Source of the DNA: VRUE01 sp963817905
Lineage (GTDB): Bacteria; Actinomycetota; Thermoleophilia; Solirubrobacterales; 70-9
NCBI GenBank assembly: GCA_963817905.1
Contig: CAWFPS010000001.1
Span: 124,001-188,000, forward strand
Length of the DNA: 64,000 nucleotides
Reading direction: 5' to 3'
The translations under genes and the position numbers were made by a program. The notes below the pieces were generated by a model. That model did no database searches. It was given only the letters and a program-made list of their open reading frames with translations, and had not been told where the DNA came from. Of the stretch, positions 1 through 7,941 are shown piece after piece (the stretch's first letter is position 1; each line of letters begins with the position of its first letter).

Positions 1-192
1 GCATCTCTTCGGATGACCTGGCTGCGCCAGCTGGTCGAGGCCGAGGGCGAGCAGGACCCGGCCGAGTTTCTTGAGTCGCTCAAGGTCGACCTCTTCGAGG
101 ACGAAGTCTTCGTCTTCACGCCGAAGGGCTTTGGAATTCTTGTTGGATTAGCGCCCTCTTCTAAACGCTCGGCAGCCACTTTTCTTGGATAG
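1..192 (+). pseudogene. Truncated RelA/SpoT (p)ppGpp synthetase fragment
   Basis: The reading frame open from base 1 encodes W-L-R-Q-L-V-E, then D-P-A-E-F-L-E-S-L-K-V-D-L-F, then V-F-V-F-T-P-K-G. This matches the end of the synthetase domain of long RelA/SpoT homologues, just before the TGS domain. Similarity stops at about base 129, after T-P-K-G. The frame then runs through 20 unrelated residues to TAG at 190-192. The TGS and ACT regions expected next are missing, so the gene is cut at its 3' side. Its 5' part lies outside the window, so I cannot say whether the synthetase domain is otherwise complete. The family call is good; the pseudogene call is inferred from the abrupt loss of homology. 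Confidence 0.65.
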
Positions 193-250
193 GATTGGCC
201 GGCGGGCCAGGCGCCGCTGATCCAGGAGGAGATAGGGCGGTGACCAAGGC

Positions 251-597
251 ATGAGCATGAGGCATTCCGTCACGGTGAGGTTGGGTTCCTTCGCCGTGGA
301 GGCGCTTGCCGGCGGGGCGGGAGGCGAGTCCGAGCCGAGCCCGGCGGACGTCGAGCGGGCGATTCAGTTCTACCTCAGCCAGAGCCGGCGGCAGGGGCCG
401 GCTGGGCCTGTCCGGTGTTCGTGCGCGGCCAAGAGCCGGCTAAACAGGTCGAGTTCGAGCTCGACGTCGACGAGTTCCTTTGGAAGTCCCTGGAGAAGGA
501 GGCCGAGCGCCAGGAGGTCACGATCTCCCAGCTGCTCGAGCACGCCAGCCTCTACTACGCGGCGGAGATGGACTCCGGCTGGACTCCGGAGCGGTAA
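251..597 (+). pseudogene. Small hypothetical protein gene with an apparent frameshift
   Basis: The first frame starts at ATG 251 and encodes about 54 sensible residues, then turns into Ser/Arg-rich nonsense. A different frame, open from GTG 415, gives V-E-F-E-L-D-V-D-E-F-L-W, then E-A-E-R-Q-E-V-T-I, then L-E-H-A-S-L-Y-Y-A-A-E-M-D, ending at 597. Joined, they resemble in length and layout the protein at 1569-1907 (N-terminal V-R-L, central 'ADVERAI', C-terminal hydrophobic helix ending near A-E-x-D). The simplest reading is one gene of about 115 codons with a one-base deletion near 405-415. Alternatively GTG 415 starts a separate 60-residue protein. An AGGAGGA at 224-230 lies upstream, ideally spaced for a GTG at 240 that encodes only four codons. 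Function unknown. Confidence 0.5.
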
Positions 598-623
598 CTG
601 GGCGGTGGGAAGTTAGGTCCGCC

Positions 624-1247
624 CTAGTGACCGGGAGCGACGACCGGGGCCGCACCCAGCTCCGACAGCTTCTCCTGCAGGGTGCGCCGGCCGCGATGGT
701 GCAGCCCGTGCACTGAGCTCTCGGACTTTTTCAGGGTCGAGGCGATCTCGACCGGGGTGAGTCCGGTGATGTGGCGCAAGACCAGTACCTCGCGCTGGTC
801 GTCGGGTAGCTGCTCGAGCGCTTGGCGCAGGTCTCGGCCGCGGTCAAGCCCGACCTGGGCGGCGCCGTTGTCGGCGATTCGAACTTCCTCGGTGGGCACG
901 GCGCGCCTCGCCCGCAGGTGGTCGAGGGCGGCGTTGCGAGCGACCCGCATGATCCAGGCGGCGAAGGGGACCTCGCGCGGCTCGTACTTGTTGATCGCCT
1001 TCATCAGCTTGGCGAAGATGTTCTGGGTGATGTCTTCGGCCTCGTGATGGTCCTTGACAAGGCTGTTGACGAAGCGCTGCACGTCGGGCGCGTAGCGGAC
1101 GTAGAGGAAGTGAAGCCCCTCCTGGTCACCGGCCTGAGCGTGCTCGATCGCCCGCTTGACGAGGCGGCTGTTTCCGTCCTCCCCGATTCGCGCAGCGGTG
1201 GGGTGCGCGAGGCCAAGGGGGCGAAACTCCGATTTCCGACTGGTCAC
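624..1247 (-). CDS. RNA polymerase sigma factor, ECF/sigma-70 family
   Basis: A 207-residue ECF-type sigma factor that would direct RNA polymerase to a dedicated promoter set. Region 2 is clear (L-Y-V-R-Y-A-P-D-V, then D-I-T-Q-N-I-F-A-K-L, then F-A-A-W-I-M-R-V-A-R-N). Region 4 has L-P-D-D-Q-R-E-V-L followed by the helix-turn-helix G-L-T-P-V-E-I-A-S-T-L. The start is taken as GTG at 1247 because GGGAGG lies about 6 bases upstream on this strand; the longer frame starting at 1352 has no such site and an unconvincing N-terminus. No anti-sigma factor gene is adjacent. A 10-bp perfect inverted repeat (1282-1303) sits 35 bases upstream and could be an operator or leader hairpin. Its target promoters are not evident. 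Confidence 0.9.
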   Translation of the reverse strand: MTSRKSEFRPLGLAHPTAARIGEDGNSRLVKRAIEHAQAGDQEGLHFLYVRYAPDVQRFVNSLVKDHHEAEDITQNIFAKLMKAINKYEPREVPFAAWIMRVARNAALDHLRARRAVPTEEVRIADNGAAQVGLDRGRDLRQALEQLPDDQREVLVLRHITGLTPVEIASTLKKSESSVHGLHHRGRRTLQEKLSELGAAPVVAPGH

Positions 1248-1281
1248 AGCGTCCTCCCGACGCGTTGATTGATTTGTCCGC

Positions 1282-1303
1282 AGGCAGGGCACTTGCCCTG
1301 CCT
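1282..1303. promoter_or_regulatory. Near-continuous palindrome upstream of the sigma factor gene
   Basis: AGGCAGGGCA and its exact reverse complement TGCCCTGCCT are separated by two bases. The site is 35-56 bases upstream of the sigma factor start, so it could be an operator or a hairpin in the mRNA leader. The rest of the 1248-1568 gap is less GC-rich and shows no convincing -35/-10 pair by eye; an AGGAGG at 1501-1506 precedes a possible 15-codon leader (GTG 1522 to TGA 1567) that overlaps the ATG of the next gene. Confidence 0.4.
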
Positions 1304-1568
1304 CAACGGAGACTCCGCGAATTGCTATGTCCCGAATTTGTCTTTCTCGCAACTACCGAAAAGTATGAATTCCCTTTTCGATCAGTGCGGCGCAAAGAAA
1401 TAGTGGCCTTTCGACTGAATGTCAATACTCGACATTCGTCCAAATTTCAATCCCAGGGCTAAAGCCGCCAAATGCACAGGTTCTGCACAAGGCTGAAGAT
1501 AGGAGGAATCTGGCCGGTGCGGTGAAAATCCTGGGCGTGGCCTTTGGTTGTTATGCCAGGAGACATTG

Positions 1569-1907
1569 ATGAGGGTCAGACTTTGCACATTCACCCGCAG
1601 CGGCGCCGAAGCCGAGTTTGGGCCTGATCTTGTCGCCACCGTGCGCGCTGCGCTCGGTCACTACTCGGACAAACTGCGCTCTGGCCGGAGGCCGGTAGCA
1701 CCGCCGCGGTTCATCCTCTCCGAGGACTACGACTGCGAGAGGGCGCCAGGGTCGGCACTGGACCTTGCGGTCGCACCGGAGGTCGAGCGCGTTATCAGGG
1801 CCGAGGCCGTACGCCAGGGGATCGATCTCGACACCTTCGCCGGTCACACCGTGCTCGTCTACCTCGCTGAGCTGGACTTCCTCGGCGCGCCGGTACAGCT
1901 GACCTAA
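1569..1907 (+). CDS. Hypothetical small protein (112 aa)
   Basis: The start ATG at 1569 has an AGGAG about 7 bases upstream (1557-1561). The protein has a positively charged N-terminal strand (M-R-V-R-L-C-T-F-T), a middle part with R-F-I-L-S-E-D-Y, and a C-terminal half D-L-A-V-A-P-E-V-E-R-V-I followed by G-I-D-L-D-T-F-A-G-H-T-V and an A-E-L-D helix end. It has no signal peptide or membrane segment. The frameshifted gene at 251-597 looks like a paralogue on the other side of the sigma factor gene. I do not recognise a family. The C-terminal half resembles small helical DNA-binding or antitoxin-like proteins only in general character. Confidence 0.65.
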   Translation: MRVRLCTFTRSGAEAEFGPDLVATVRAALGHYSDKLRSGRRPVAPPRFILSEDYDCERAPGSALDLAVAPEVERVIRAEAVRQGIDLDTFAGHTVLVYLAELDFLGAPVQLT

Positions 1908-1965
1908 GCCCGCGGGGCGTGACGGGTGGAGCCAGGTTTGGGCGGTTCGACGCCGCGATTCCGGC

Positions 1966-3033
1966 TCAGGCTGCCTGGCGAACGCGCAGTTGCATGACCG
2001 AGTCGTCGACTGGGCGGACCGCGACCGGTTCCCCGCGACCATCGAGAGAGCGCTCAAGCGCCTCGAGCGCAAAGACGACTTCGAGGCCCAAGCGAGCACT
2101 GGAGACGGGCGTGGTGCCCTCGAGGATCGCCGATGCGAAGTCCTTCAACTCGAGGCCGAGAGGCTCGGCCGGCTCGATCCGCGGGGCGACGATGTCGCCG
2201 CTGCGGTAGGTGAGTCGATACTCGCCGAAGTTTTTCGGCGGCTCGGAGAAGTCGATGCCGCGGTCGTAGATGCGCACCGGGTCGTCGGCGGCCGTGTCCT
2301 CGTACTGGACCATCTGGCGACTGCCGACGACGACCATCTGGCGCATCTTGCGCGGTGCCAGCCAGGAAACCTGGACGTTGGCCTGCGTGCCGCCCTCGAA
2401 GCAAAGGGTGAGGAAGGCCGTCTCGTGGACGCCGTCCTGGTGGATGCTGCAACCGTTGGCCGTCACCTCGACCAGCGGCTTGTCCAGCCAGTGGAGCAGG
2501 ATCGAAAGGTCGTGGGGCGCGAGGTCGAGGACGACTCCGTCGGGCTGGTATTTGCCCAGGTTCATCCGCGAAGAGGTGACGAAATGGATGTCGCCCAGCA
2601 CCCCGTCACGGATCAGGTTGCGGATCTTGGTTACCGGCGGGCTGTAGAGGAATGTGTGACCGGGCATCAGCACCAGATCGCGGTCCTCGGCGAGGGCGAT
2701 CAGGTCGGCAGCCTCGGCCGCCGTGCGGGCCAGTGGCTTCTCGACCAGGACGTGCTTGCCGGCTTCCAGCGCCTTGCTGACCAGCTCGTGGTGGGTGTGG
2801 GGCGGGGTGGCGATTGCCACCGCTTCCAAGCCGGGGTCGGCGAGGGCGACGTCGAGGTCGCGCTCCCAGGCCGCGCCCGGGTTGGCGCTGCGGAAATCTT
2901 CGATTCGCCGCTCGTCGCGCTCGCAGAGGCCGGCGAGACTGAACTCTGGTCGCTCGGCGACGTTGCGGACGATGTTCGGCCCCCAGTAGCCGTAGCCGAC
3001 GACCAGGGTCTCGATGGCATGGTCGAGGTTCAT
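1966..3033 (-). CDS. Gfo/Idh/MocA family NAD(P)-dependent sugar oxidoreductase
   Basis: A 355-residue dehydrogenase of the glucose-fructose oxidoreductase family, expected to oxidise a nucleotide-sugar or sugar intermediate. The N-terminal Rossmann motif is V-V-G-Y-G-Y-W-G-P-N; the family signature E-K-P-L-A-R-T follows near residue 95, then G-H-T-F-L-Y-S-P-P and D-L-A-P-H-D-L-S in the substrate-binding domain. G-Y-W-G-x-N is typical of the branch that includes WlbA/WbpB, which makes 3-keto nucleotide sugars. It is the last gene of a leftward operon after a GT2 and an epimerase. Start ATG 3033 immediately precedes the Rossmann strand; no strong ribosome site is visible. The exact substrate is unknown; the WlbA-type role is an inference. 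Confidence 0.88.
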   Translation of the reverse strand: MNLDHAIETLVVGYGYWGPNIVRNVAERPEFSLAGLCERDERRIEDFRSANPGAAWERDLDVALADPGLEAVAIATPPHTHHELVSKALEAGKHVLVEKPLARTAAEAADLIALAEDRDLVLMPGHTFLYSPPVTKIRNLIRDGVLGDIHFVTSSRMNLGKYQPDGVVLDLAPHDLSILLHWLDKPLVEVTANGCSIHQDGVHETAFLTLCFEGGTQANVQVSWLAPRKMRQMVVVGSRQMVQYEDTAADDPVRIYDRGIDFSEPPKNFGEYRLTYRSGDIVAPRIEPAEPLGLELKDFASAILEGTTPVSSARLGLEVVFALEALERSLDGRGEPVAVRPVDDSVMQLRVRQAA

Positions 3034-3110
3034 ACAAAGAGGAAACGTGTGCGGTGGGGACGACCTTGCATCCCCCGTGCCTGGGAGAGGTGGAAAAATG
3101 GGGGAGAGGG

Positions 3111-4106
3111 TCAGCGTCGGCCGAGCGGTGCGACGGCCGTGTCGGGCGGCTGTCCGAACGGGGGCTCGGCGCGGCCGACCAGCGTGCGGATCGCGGTGCG
3201 GGCGGCCCTGCGGCGCGCCTCTGGCTCTTCGCCGCGTCCGGGCGCTGCTGCCCGCAGTGCGTGGCGAGCGAGGATCGCACCGAGGTAGGCAGTGCGGCGA
3301 GGTCCGGTGAAGTGCTTGCGCGCGTACTGGCGGCGGGCGAAGGCGTCCTGGGCGACCATCTTGGGGCGGACGCCGCCCTTGCCGGCATGGTGGACAATCG
3401 TCATCGTCGGCAGGTGGCGGATCTCCCATCCGGCTTCCTTGACGCGCAGGCAGAGGTCGGTCTCCTCGGAGTAGATGAAGAAGCGCTCGTCGAGCAGGCC
3501 TGCGCTAAGCAGCGCCTCGCGGCGGGCGAGCATGAACGAGCCCGAGGTCCAGTCGCAACGGTGCTCGCGCGCGTAGACACTCATGTCGAGCTCACGCTCG
3601 CCGGCCCAGCGTGCCCGCAGCGGCCAGCGCTCGGAGGCGAGGGCCTCGCCGACGGCACGCGAAAGGTTGGGGAAGTATCGGATCGTCGGCCAGAGGGTGC
3701 CGTCCGCAGTGAGCTGGCGAACTCCGATCAGACCCACCCCGGGCCGCGCGTCCATCGCCGCGACGAGCTCGCCAAAATTGCCGGAGACGATCTCGGTGTC
3801 GGGGTTGAGGAAGAGGACGTAGCGGGCATCGCAGGTGTCGGCACCTCGGTTGTTGGCGTGCGAGAAGCCACGGTTGCTCGACTCGACGATCCGGGCACCG
3901 GGAAACTTGGTCTCGACCAGCTCGCGGGTGCCGTCGCTCGATTCGTTATCGACCACGACAACGTCAAGCGCCGCGCCGCCGGCGGCCGCGAAAACCGTGC
4001 TCAGGCAGGGCTCGAGCCAGCGCGCCTCGTTGGTGGAGACGATGACGACCGCCAGGTCGTGACCGCTCCCCGGCTCGGTGCCGCCGTCTTCAGCGGGTGA
4101 GGCCAC
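3111..4106 (-). CDS. Glycosyltransferase family 2 (WbbL/rhamnosyltransferase-like)
   Basis: A 331-residue inverting GT-A glycosyltransferase. Motifs in order: A-V-V-I-V-S-T-N-E, V-V-V-V-D-N-E-S-S-D-G-T, the N-R-G-F-S-H-A-N-N-R-G loop, F-L-N-P-D-T-E-I as the metal/nucleotide-binding acidic motif, D-W-T-S-G-S-F-M-L-A-R-R, and S-E-E-T-D-L-C-L-R as the catalytic acidic region. This pattern is typical of enzymes adding rhamnose or similar sugars to lipid-linked glycans at the cytoplasmic face. Translation starts at GTG 4106, inside the end of the epimerase gene (overlap 4090-4106), so the two are co-transcribed and probably coupled. The GT2 at 48006-48935 is a relative that has lost the acidic motif. 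The donor sugar cannot be read from the sequence. Confidence 0.9.
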   Translation of the reverse strand: MASPAEDGGTEPGSGHDLAVVIVSTNEARWLEPCLSTVFAAAGGAALDVVVVDNESSDGTRELVETKFPGARIVESSNRGFSHANNRGADTCDARYVLFLNPDTEIVSGNFGELVAAMDARPGVGLIGVRQLTADGTLWPTIRYFPNLSRAVGEALASERWPLRARWAGERELDMSVYAREHRCDWTSGSFMLARREALLSAGLLDERFFIYSEETDLCLRVKEAGWEIRHLPTMTIVHHAGKGGVRPKMVAQDAFARRQYARKHFTGPRRTAYLGAILARHALRAAAPGRGEEPEARRRAARTAIRTLVGRAEPPFGQPPDTAVAPLGRR

Positions 4107-5198
4107 GCGCGGCGAGCTCGTTGGTCGCGTCGTCGACGCGGTCGACCGCCTGCTGGTTTTGCAGCCACCCGACCAGGGCTCCCATCCCGTCCTCGAACGT
4201 CACCTTCGGCGAGTAGCCGAGCAACCGTTCGGCGCGCGAGATGTCGGCGTAGCAGTGGCGGATGTCTCCGGCCCGGTACTGGCCGTTGAACTCCGCCTCG
4301 ATCTCGGCACCGATGCCCTCGGCGAGGACTTCGGCGACGCGGGCGACGGAGGTCGAGCGTCCGGTGCCGAGGTTGATTGCGTGCCCGGCAGCGGGGTCGG
4401 ACTCGAGCGCCCCGAGGATCCCGCGACGATGTCGGAGACGTGGGTGAAGTCGCGTGACTGTTCGCCGTCCTCGAAGACCATCGGCGGGTGCTGGTTGAGA
4501 AGGCGCGAGGCGAAGATTGCGGCGACGCCGGTGTAGGGGTTGGACAGTGCCTGTCCCTCGCCGTAGACGTTGAAGAAGCGCAGGGCGACGGTCGGAATCC
4601 CGTAGGCGGCACCGATGACGAGCGACATCTCCTCGTGATCGCGCTTGTTGATCGCGTAGATCGATGTCGGCAGCAACGGCTTGGCCTCGCTGGTCGGCAG
4701 CGGGCGAAGCGGCTGGCGGCACTCCGGGCAAGGAAGCTCCCACTCGCGGGCGAGCAGCTGCTCCTCGGCACGCGGCCCCGGGGACTGGTGGCCGTGGGTC
4801 TCGCAGGTGTACTCGCCCTCGCCGTAGATTGACATCGAGGAGGCGACGACGAGGCGGCTCGGCAGCGGGCGCAGGGCGACCAGGCGCTCCAAGAAGCGCG
4901 CCGTGGCCATCGTGTTCAACTCGGTGTAGCGGGCGATCTCATACATCGACTGGCCGACACCGACGGCGGCGGCTAGGTGCACGACTCGATCGGCGCCCGC
5001 GAGGGCGCGATCTGCGCTTGCCTCGTCGCCGACGTCGCCTACGATCAGCTCGACCGAGGCGGGGAGGTCGGCCGGTGCACCGCCGTGAACCTGCTCCTCC
5101 ATCGAGTCCAGCACGACGACGTCATCGCCGCGCCCGACTAGCTCGCGGACTACATGTGAGCCGATGAATCCTGCACCTCCGGTTACAAGTGTTCTCAT
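4090..5198 (-). CDS. NAD-dependent epimerase/dehydratase (SDR), frameshifted near 4421
   Basis: An extended SDR nucleotide-sugar epimerase or dehydratase, about 369 residues if the frame is repaired. It has T-G-G-A-G-F-I-G-S-H for NAD binding, A-S-S-M-S-I-Y-G, and the catalytic Y-A-I-N-K (YxxxK). Before the YxxxK lies an insertion with C-P-E-C, which I associate with dTDP-L-rhamnose 4-epimerase-like members; that assignment is tentative. After F-T-H-V-S-D-I-V-A-G the frame is lost, and the true C-terminus (G-I-L-G-A-L-E-S-D-P, then N-L-G-T-G) continues in another frame. One missing C in the CCC at 4420-4422 explains it. Start ATG 5198 leads directly into the Rossmann strand; GTG 5210 is an in-frame alternative. 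It is the first gene of the leftward operon. Confidence 0.82.
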
Positions 5199-5380
5199 TG
5201 CCGTTGCCACCCCAAAGTTCGCAAGTTAGGTTCGCCGGATAAACGCCTCCTCGGGGAAGATTCTTTTGGTTGCCCTCGCGCCTTGGAGTGCGCGCAAGAA
5301 GCTCGTCGGAGTGGACGTTCATTAACCGCCGGGGCGATGCCATGCGCCCGTAAACTGAGACTGCATCCCCTGGAGGACCC

Positions 5381-6226
5381 TTGGAGCTGATCAAGATTCT
5401 GCGAGAGCTGTCGAGGCGGAGGCGCTTGGTCGGCCTCGTGCTCGGGTTCTCGCTGCTGGTCGGCTTTCTGCTTGCCTTCCGTCCGGGCCTCCCACCGCAG
5501 AGCCGCCAGTACGAGGTCTCGCTGGCGTCGGCCGACATCCTGATCGATACGCGCGACTCGCAGGTGGTCGCTGTCGGTGGCAAAGGCCCGGACCTGACGA
5601 CGCTGGCCGGCCGCGCCAACCTGATCGGCAACCTGATGACCGGCGGCCCGTTGAAGAACGCGATCGCCAGGGGCGCCGACATGCCCGCCGGGATGCTGAT
5701 CGTCGTGCCGCCTGGCAATGTGAACACGCCCGGCGTGCCACCGGTGCCGGTGACGCCGCCGGCGAGCCGCGGTCTGTCGGATGCCGACTCGACGATTCTC
5801 AGCCTCTCCGTGGACGAAACGTTGCCGATCCTCCACGTCGTCGCTCAGACGCCGGATGCCGCCACCGCGCTGAAGCTCTCGGGGGCCACGATCGTCGCCC
5901 TGCGTGGCTACCTCGGTTCGGTTGCCGCCTCGCAGCACATCCCGGCCGCCAACCAGTTGGTGGTGCGGAAATTTGGGGCGCCGGTGGCGCAGGTCGCGAC
6001 ACGGGGGCTTCCCCGTCGTTTCGCCCTGATGGCGGCGATCGGGCTGATCGGGCTCGGTTGTGGCGCGATCATCGGCGGTTCCTGGTTCGCCCGCAGCTGG
6101 CGACAGGTCGAAGAGGCCGAGGCGCGAGGGTCAGGTGCCGATGGCGCGTTGCAGGCTGTCTCTACGCCCGAAGCCGTCCCACACGGTAAGGCGCAGGTAG
6201 CGAGTACCGCTTCTCGGCACCCGTAG
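5381..6226 (+). CDS. Wzz-like polysaccharide chain-length/co-polymerase protein (copy 1)
   Basis: A 281-residue two-membrane-segment protein of the Wzz/YveK-like type, expected to set polymer length or assist export. It has a basic start (L-S-R-R-R-R-L-V), membrane segment 1 at about residues 16-33, a long extracytoplasmic domain, and membrane segment 2 near residues 208-230 (L-M-A-A-I-G-L-I-G-L-G-C-G-A). The extracytoplasmic domain has N-L-I-G-N-L-M-T-G-G-P, a motif shared in variant form by the other three copies in this window. There is no C-terminal kinase domain. Start is TTG 5381, with TGGAGGA about 5 bases upstream. It is transcribed alone; its last 96 bases overlap, tail to tail, the beta-helix gene on the other strand. 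Confidence 0.8.
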   Translation: MELIKILRELSRRRRLVGLVLGFSLLVGFLLAFRPGLPPQSRQYEVSLASADILIDTRDSQVVAVGGKGPDLTTLAGRANLIGNLMTGGPLKNAIARGADMPAGMLIVVPPGNVNTPGVPPVPVTPPASRGLSDADSTILSLSVDETLPILHVVAQTPDAATALKLSGATIVALRGYLGSVAASQHIPAANQLVVRKFGAPVAQVATRGLPRRFALMAAIGLIGLGCGAIIGGSWFARSWRQVEEAEARGSGADGALQAVSTPEAVPHGKAQVASTASRHP

Positions 6227-7882
6227 GTGCACCGAGCAGCCCGAGTGGCGACGGTAGGCGCGTCCCCTGGAAGTTCGTCGGACCGTCCAGATGCAGGAAA
6301 GGGGCGCCGGCCCACGCGAGCGCCAGCCGCCCAGGGTGATGCGCTGACCCGCGCGCAGGTGGGCCGGGAGGCGCCAGACCGCTCGCAGGCGGCTGACAGC
6401 CGGCGGGGAGGCACTTGACGTGTCGTCTCCAGCAGTACCTAGCGCGGCGTGGGCAGCCGTCGCCACTGGTGGTTCCCCTGGTGGAGCGGATTCTTCACCG
6501 GGGCCCGGTTCTGGTTCCGCCGGCGGTTCGGAGGAGTCGGCGAGTACCGGGAAGGACTGCCGGTTGGAATCGACTTCTCCGTCGGCGTCCGTGATCCTGA
6601 GCTTGACGTACTTGGTGTCGGGGACCTGGAAGGTGAAGGGGAGGGTGCAGCCGGTGTGCGTCTCCCAAACAGTGGTGCCGCCCTGGTTTTCGAACAGCCA
6701 GTCGCAGGCAAGCGGGCCGTCGCCGCCGGACGCGCTGCCGTCGAGGGTCACCGGAATGCCGACGAGGGCGCTCGTGGGAGCGGTCCAGATCGCACTCGCC
6801 GGGGTGTTGGGCGGCGCAGGTTCTTCTTCTTCTTCTTCTTCTTCTTCTTCTTCTTCTTCCGGCGGTTCGGGTTCTTCGGGGGGCGGCGAGGCGGTCCCGC
6901 AGCCCGGCCTGCCGTCGTCGCAGATCGGCTGGGAGCTGTCGTCCCAGACGTTGTTTTCCCAGATCTGATCCGGCCCCGAGTAGGTGTAGGCGGCGATCCC
7001 GTAGTAGCCGCCCAAGGGGTAGTAGCCGAAGGAGTCGCCGCCGCCACTGCAGGCGGTGCCACCGCTGCCGGGGTTGTAGACAGCGGTGGTCTTGCAGCGG
7101 GCGATGCGGTTGCCGCTGATCAGTGTCGAGCCGGTCTCGGAGCTGCTGTTGGCCTGCGGATAGAGGACGTAACCACCGCCGGCGAGCAGGCTGTCGGTGA
7201 CGGTGAAGTCGTTGCCGCCGCAGATCGTGTCCCCGAACACGGTCGCGGTCTGTTGGTGGGTGTTGACCAGGGTGCTGTGGTCGACGTCCACGCTGGTGCC
7301 GCAGACGTAGATGTCCTCGTCGTGGGATCCGGAGTAGGCGGCGTCGACCACCATGTAGGCGTCGCGGAAGGTCCCGGCGCCCTCCCAGCAGTCGGCGCAG
7401 CGATGGAAGTAGATGCGGGTCGCGAGTGCGCCGGGATTGTTGTAGTGGTTCCAGACCGCCGACTGGAGGCCGTTCGTGTTGCTGGCGGGGCCGGAGATCT
7501 CGCTGTCGCGGATGGTGAAGTTGTCGGCGCCGTTGTTGAGGATCACCGCGTAGCTGCCGCTGCCGCCGGAGGTCTTGGCGATGCGGCTGTTTTCGATCGT
7601 CACGTTGTCCGCAGTGACCGTGACCGTGCCGGTGATGTCGAGGCCGCTGAGCACCGCGCCGTTTGTCGAGACCGTTTTGGAGCCGGAGGGGGTCAGGGAA
7701 ATCCCGGCGGGCACACCGGTGTTGGTCGCGTCGGGGTAGCCGCAGGCGCTTGGATTTGGCAGGCAGGCGGCCACGGCACCGCTGGCGAAAACGGTGAGGA
7801 AGGAAAGCCCTGTAAGGGCGAGGAGAACGGCCAGGCCTGCCAAGTTCGGCAGACCTTCAACCCTTTTCGCCAACCTGCGCAC
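6131..7882 (-). CDS. Secreted beta-helix protein with C-terminal PKD-like domains (paralogue 2)
   Basis: About 583 residues. An N-terminal signal-anchor (L-A-V-L-L-A-L-T-G-L-S-F) precedes C-G-Y-P-D-A-T-N-T-G and a right-handed beta-helix with V-T-I-E-N-S-R-I, F-T-I-R-D-S-E-I and H-S-T-L-V-N steps, ending at the W-E-N-N-V-W-D-D block. A run of 13 Glu follows, then a PKD/Ig-like domain (A-I-W-T-A-P..., T-V-W-E-T-H-T-G-C, D-T-K-Y-V-K-L-R-I-T-D) and a second diverged C-terminal domain of similar style. Likely exported; binding partner or enzyme activity unknown. Start GTG 7882 precedes R-R-L-A-K-R and the signal segment; no ribosome site is obvious. The 3' end overlaps copy 1 of the Wzz-like gene. 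Paralogues: 7942-8913 and 43096-45393. Confidence 0.8.
   Translation of the reverse strand: MRRLAKRVEGLPNLAGLAVLLALTGLSFLTVFASGAVAACLPNPSACGYPDATNTGVPAGISLTPSGSKTVSTNGAVLSGLDITGTVTVTADNVTIENSRIAKTSGGSGSYAVILNNGADNFTIRDSEISGPASNTNGLQSAVWNHYNNPGALATRIYFHRCADCWEGAGTFRDAYMVVDAAYSGSHDEDIYVCGTSVDVDHSTLVNTHQQTATVFGDTICGGNDFTVTDSLLAGGGYVLYPQANSSSETGSTLISGNRIARCKTTAVYNPGSGGTACSGGGDSFGYYPLGGYYGIAAYTYSGPDQIWENNVWDDSSQPICDDGRPGCGTASPPPEEPEPPEEEEEEEEEEEEEPAPPNTPASAIWTAPTSALVGIPVTLDGSASGGDGPLACDWLFENQGGTTVWETHTGCTLPFTFQVPDTKYVKLRITDADGEVDSNRQSFPVLADSSEPPAEPEPGPGEESAPPGEPPVATAAHAALGTAGDDTSSASPPAVSRLRAVWRLPAHLRAGQRITLGGWRSRGPAPLSCIWTVRRTSRGRAYRRHSGCSVHLRVPRSGTRYLRLTVWDGFGRRDSLQRAIGT
6821..6859 (-). repeat. 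(GAA)13 trinucleotide tract encoding Glu13
   Basis: Thirteen uninterrupted TTC triplets on the + strand read as GAA on the coding strand. They give an unbroken run of 13 glutamates between the beta-helix and the PKD-like domain. Perfect triplet purity is unusual in a GC-rich genome where GAG would be favoured. Slippage here would change linker length in steps of one residue without breaking the frame. Confidence 0.95.
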
Positions 7883-7941
7883 GTACAAGCAAAGATACCC
7901 AGAATTGCTTAGGGCAAACCGGATTGGGCCATTTTTCGGCC

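Noticed and set aside
1990..3288. 432-codon rightward frame opposite the Gfo/Idh gene
   Set aside because: Asp/Val/Gly-rich shadow of a well-supported oxidoreductase on the other strand.
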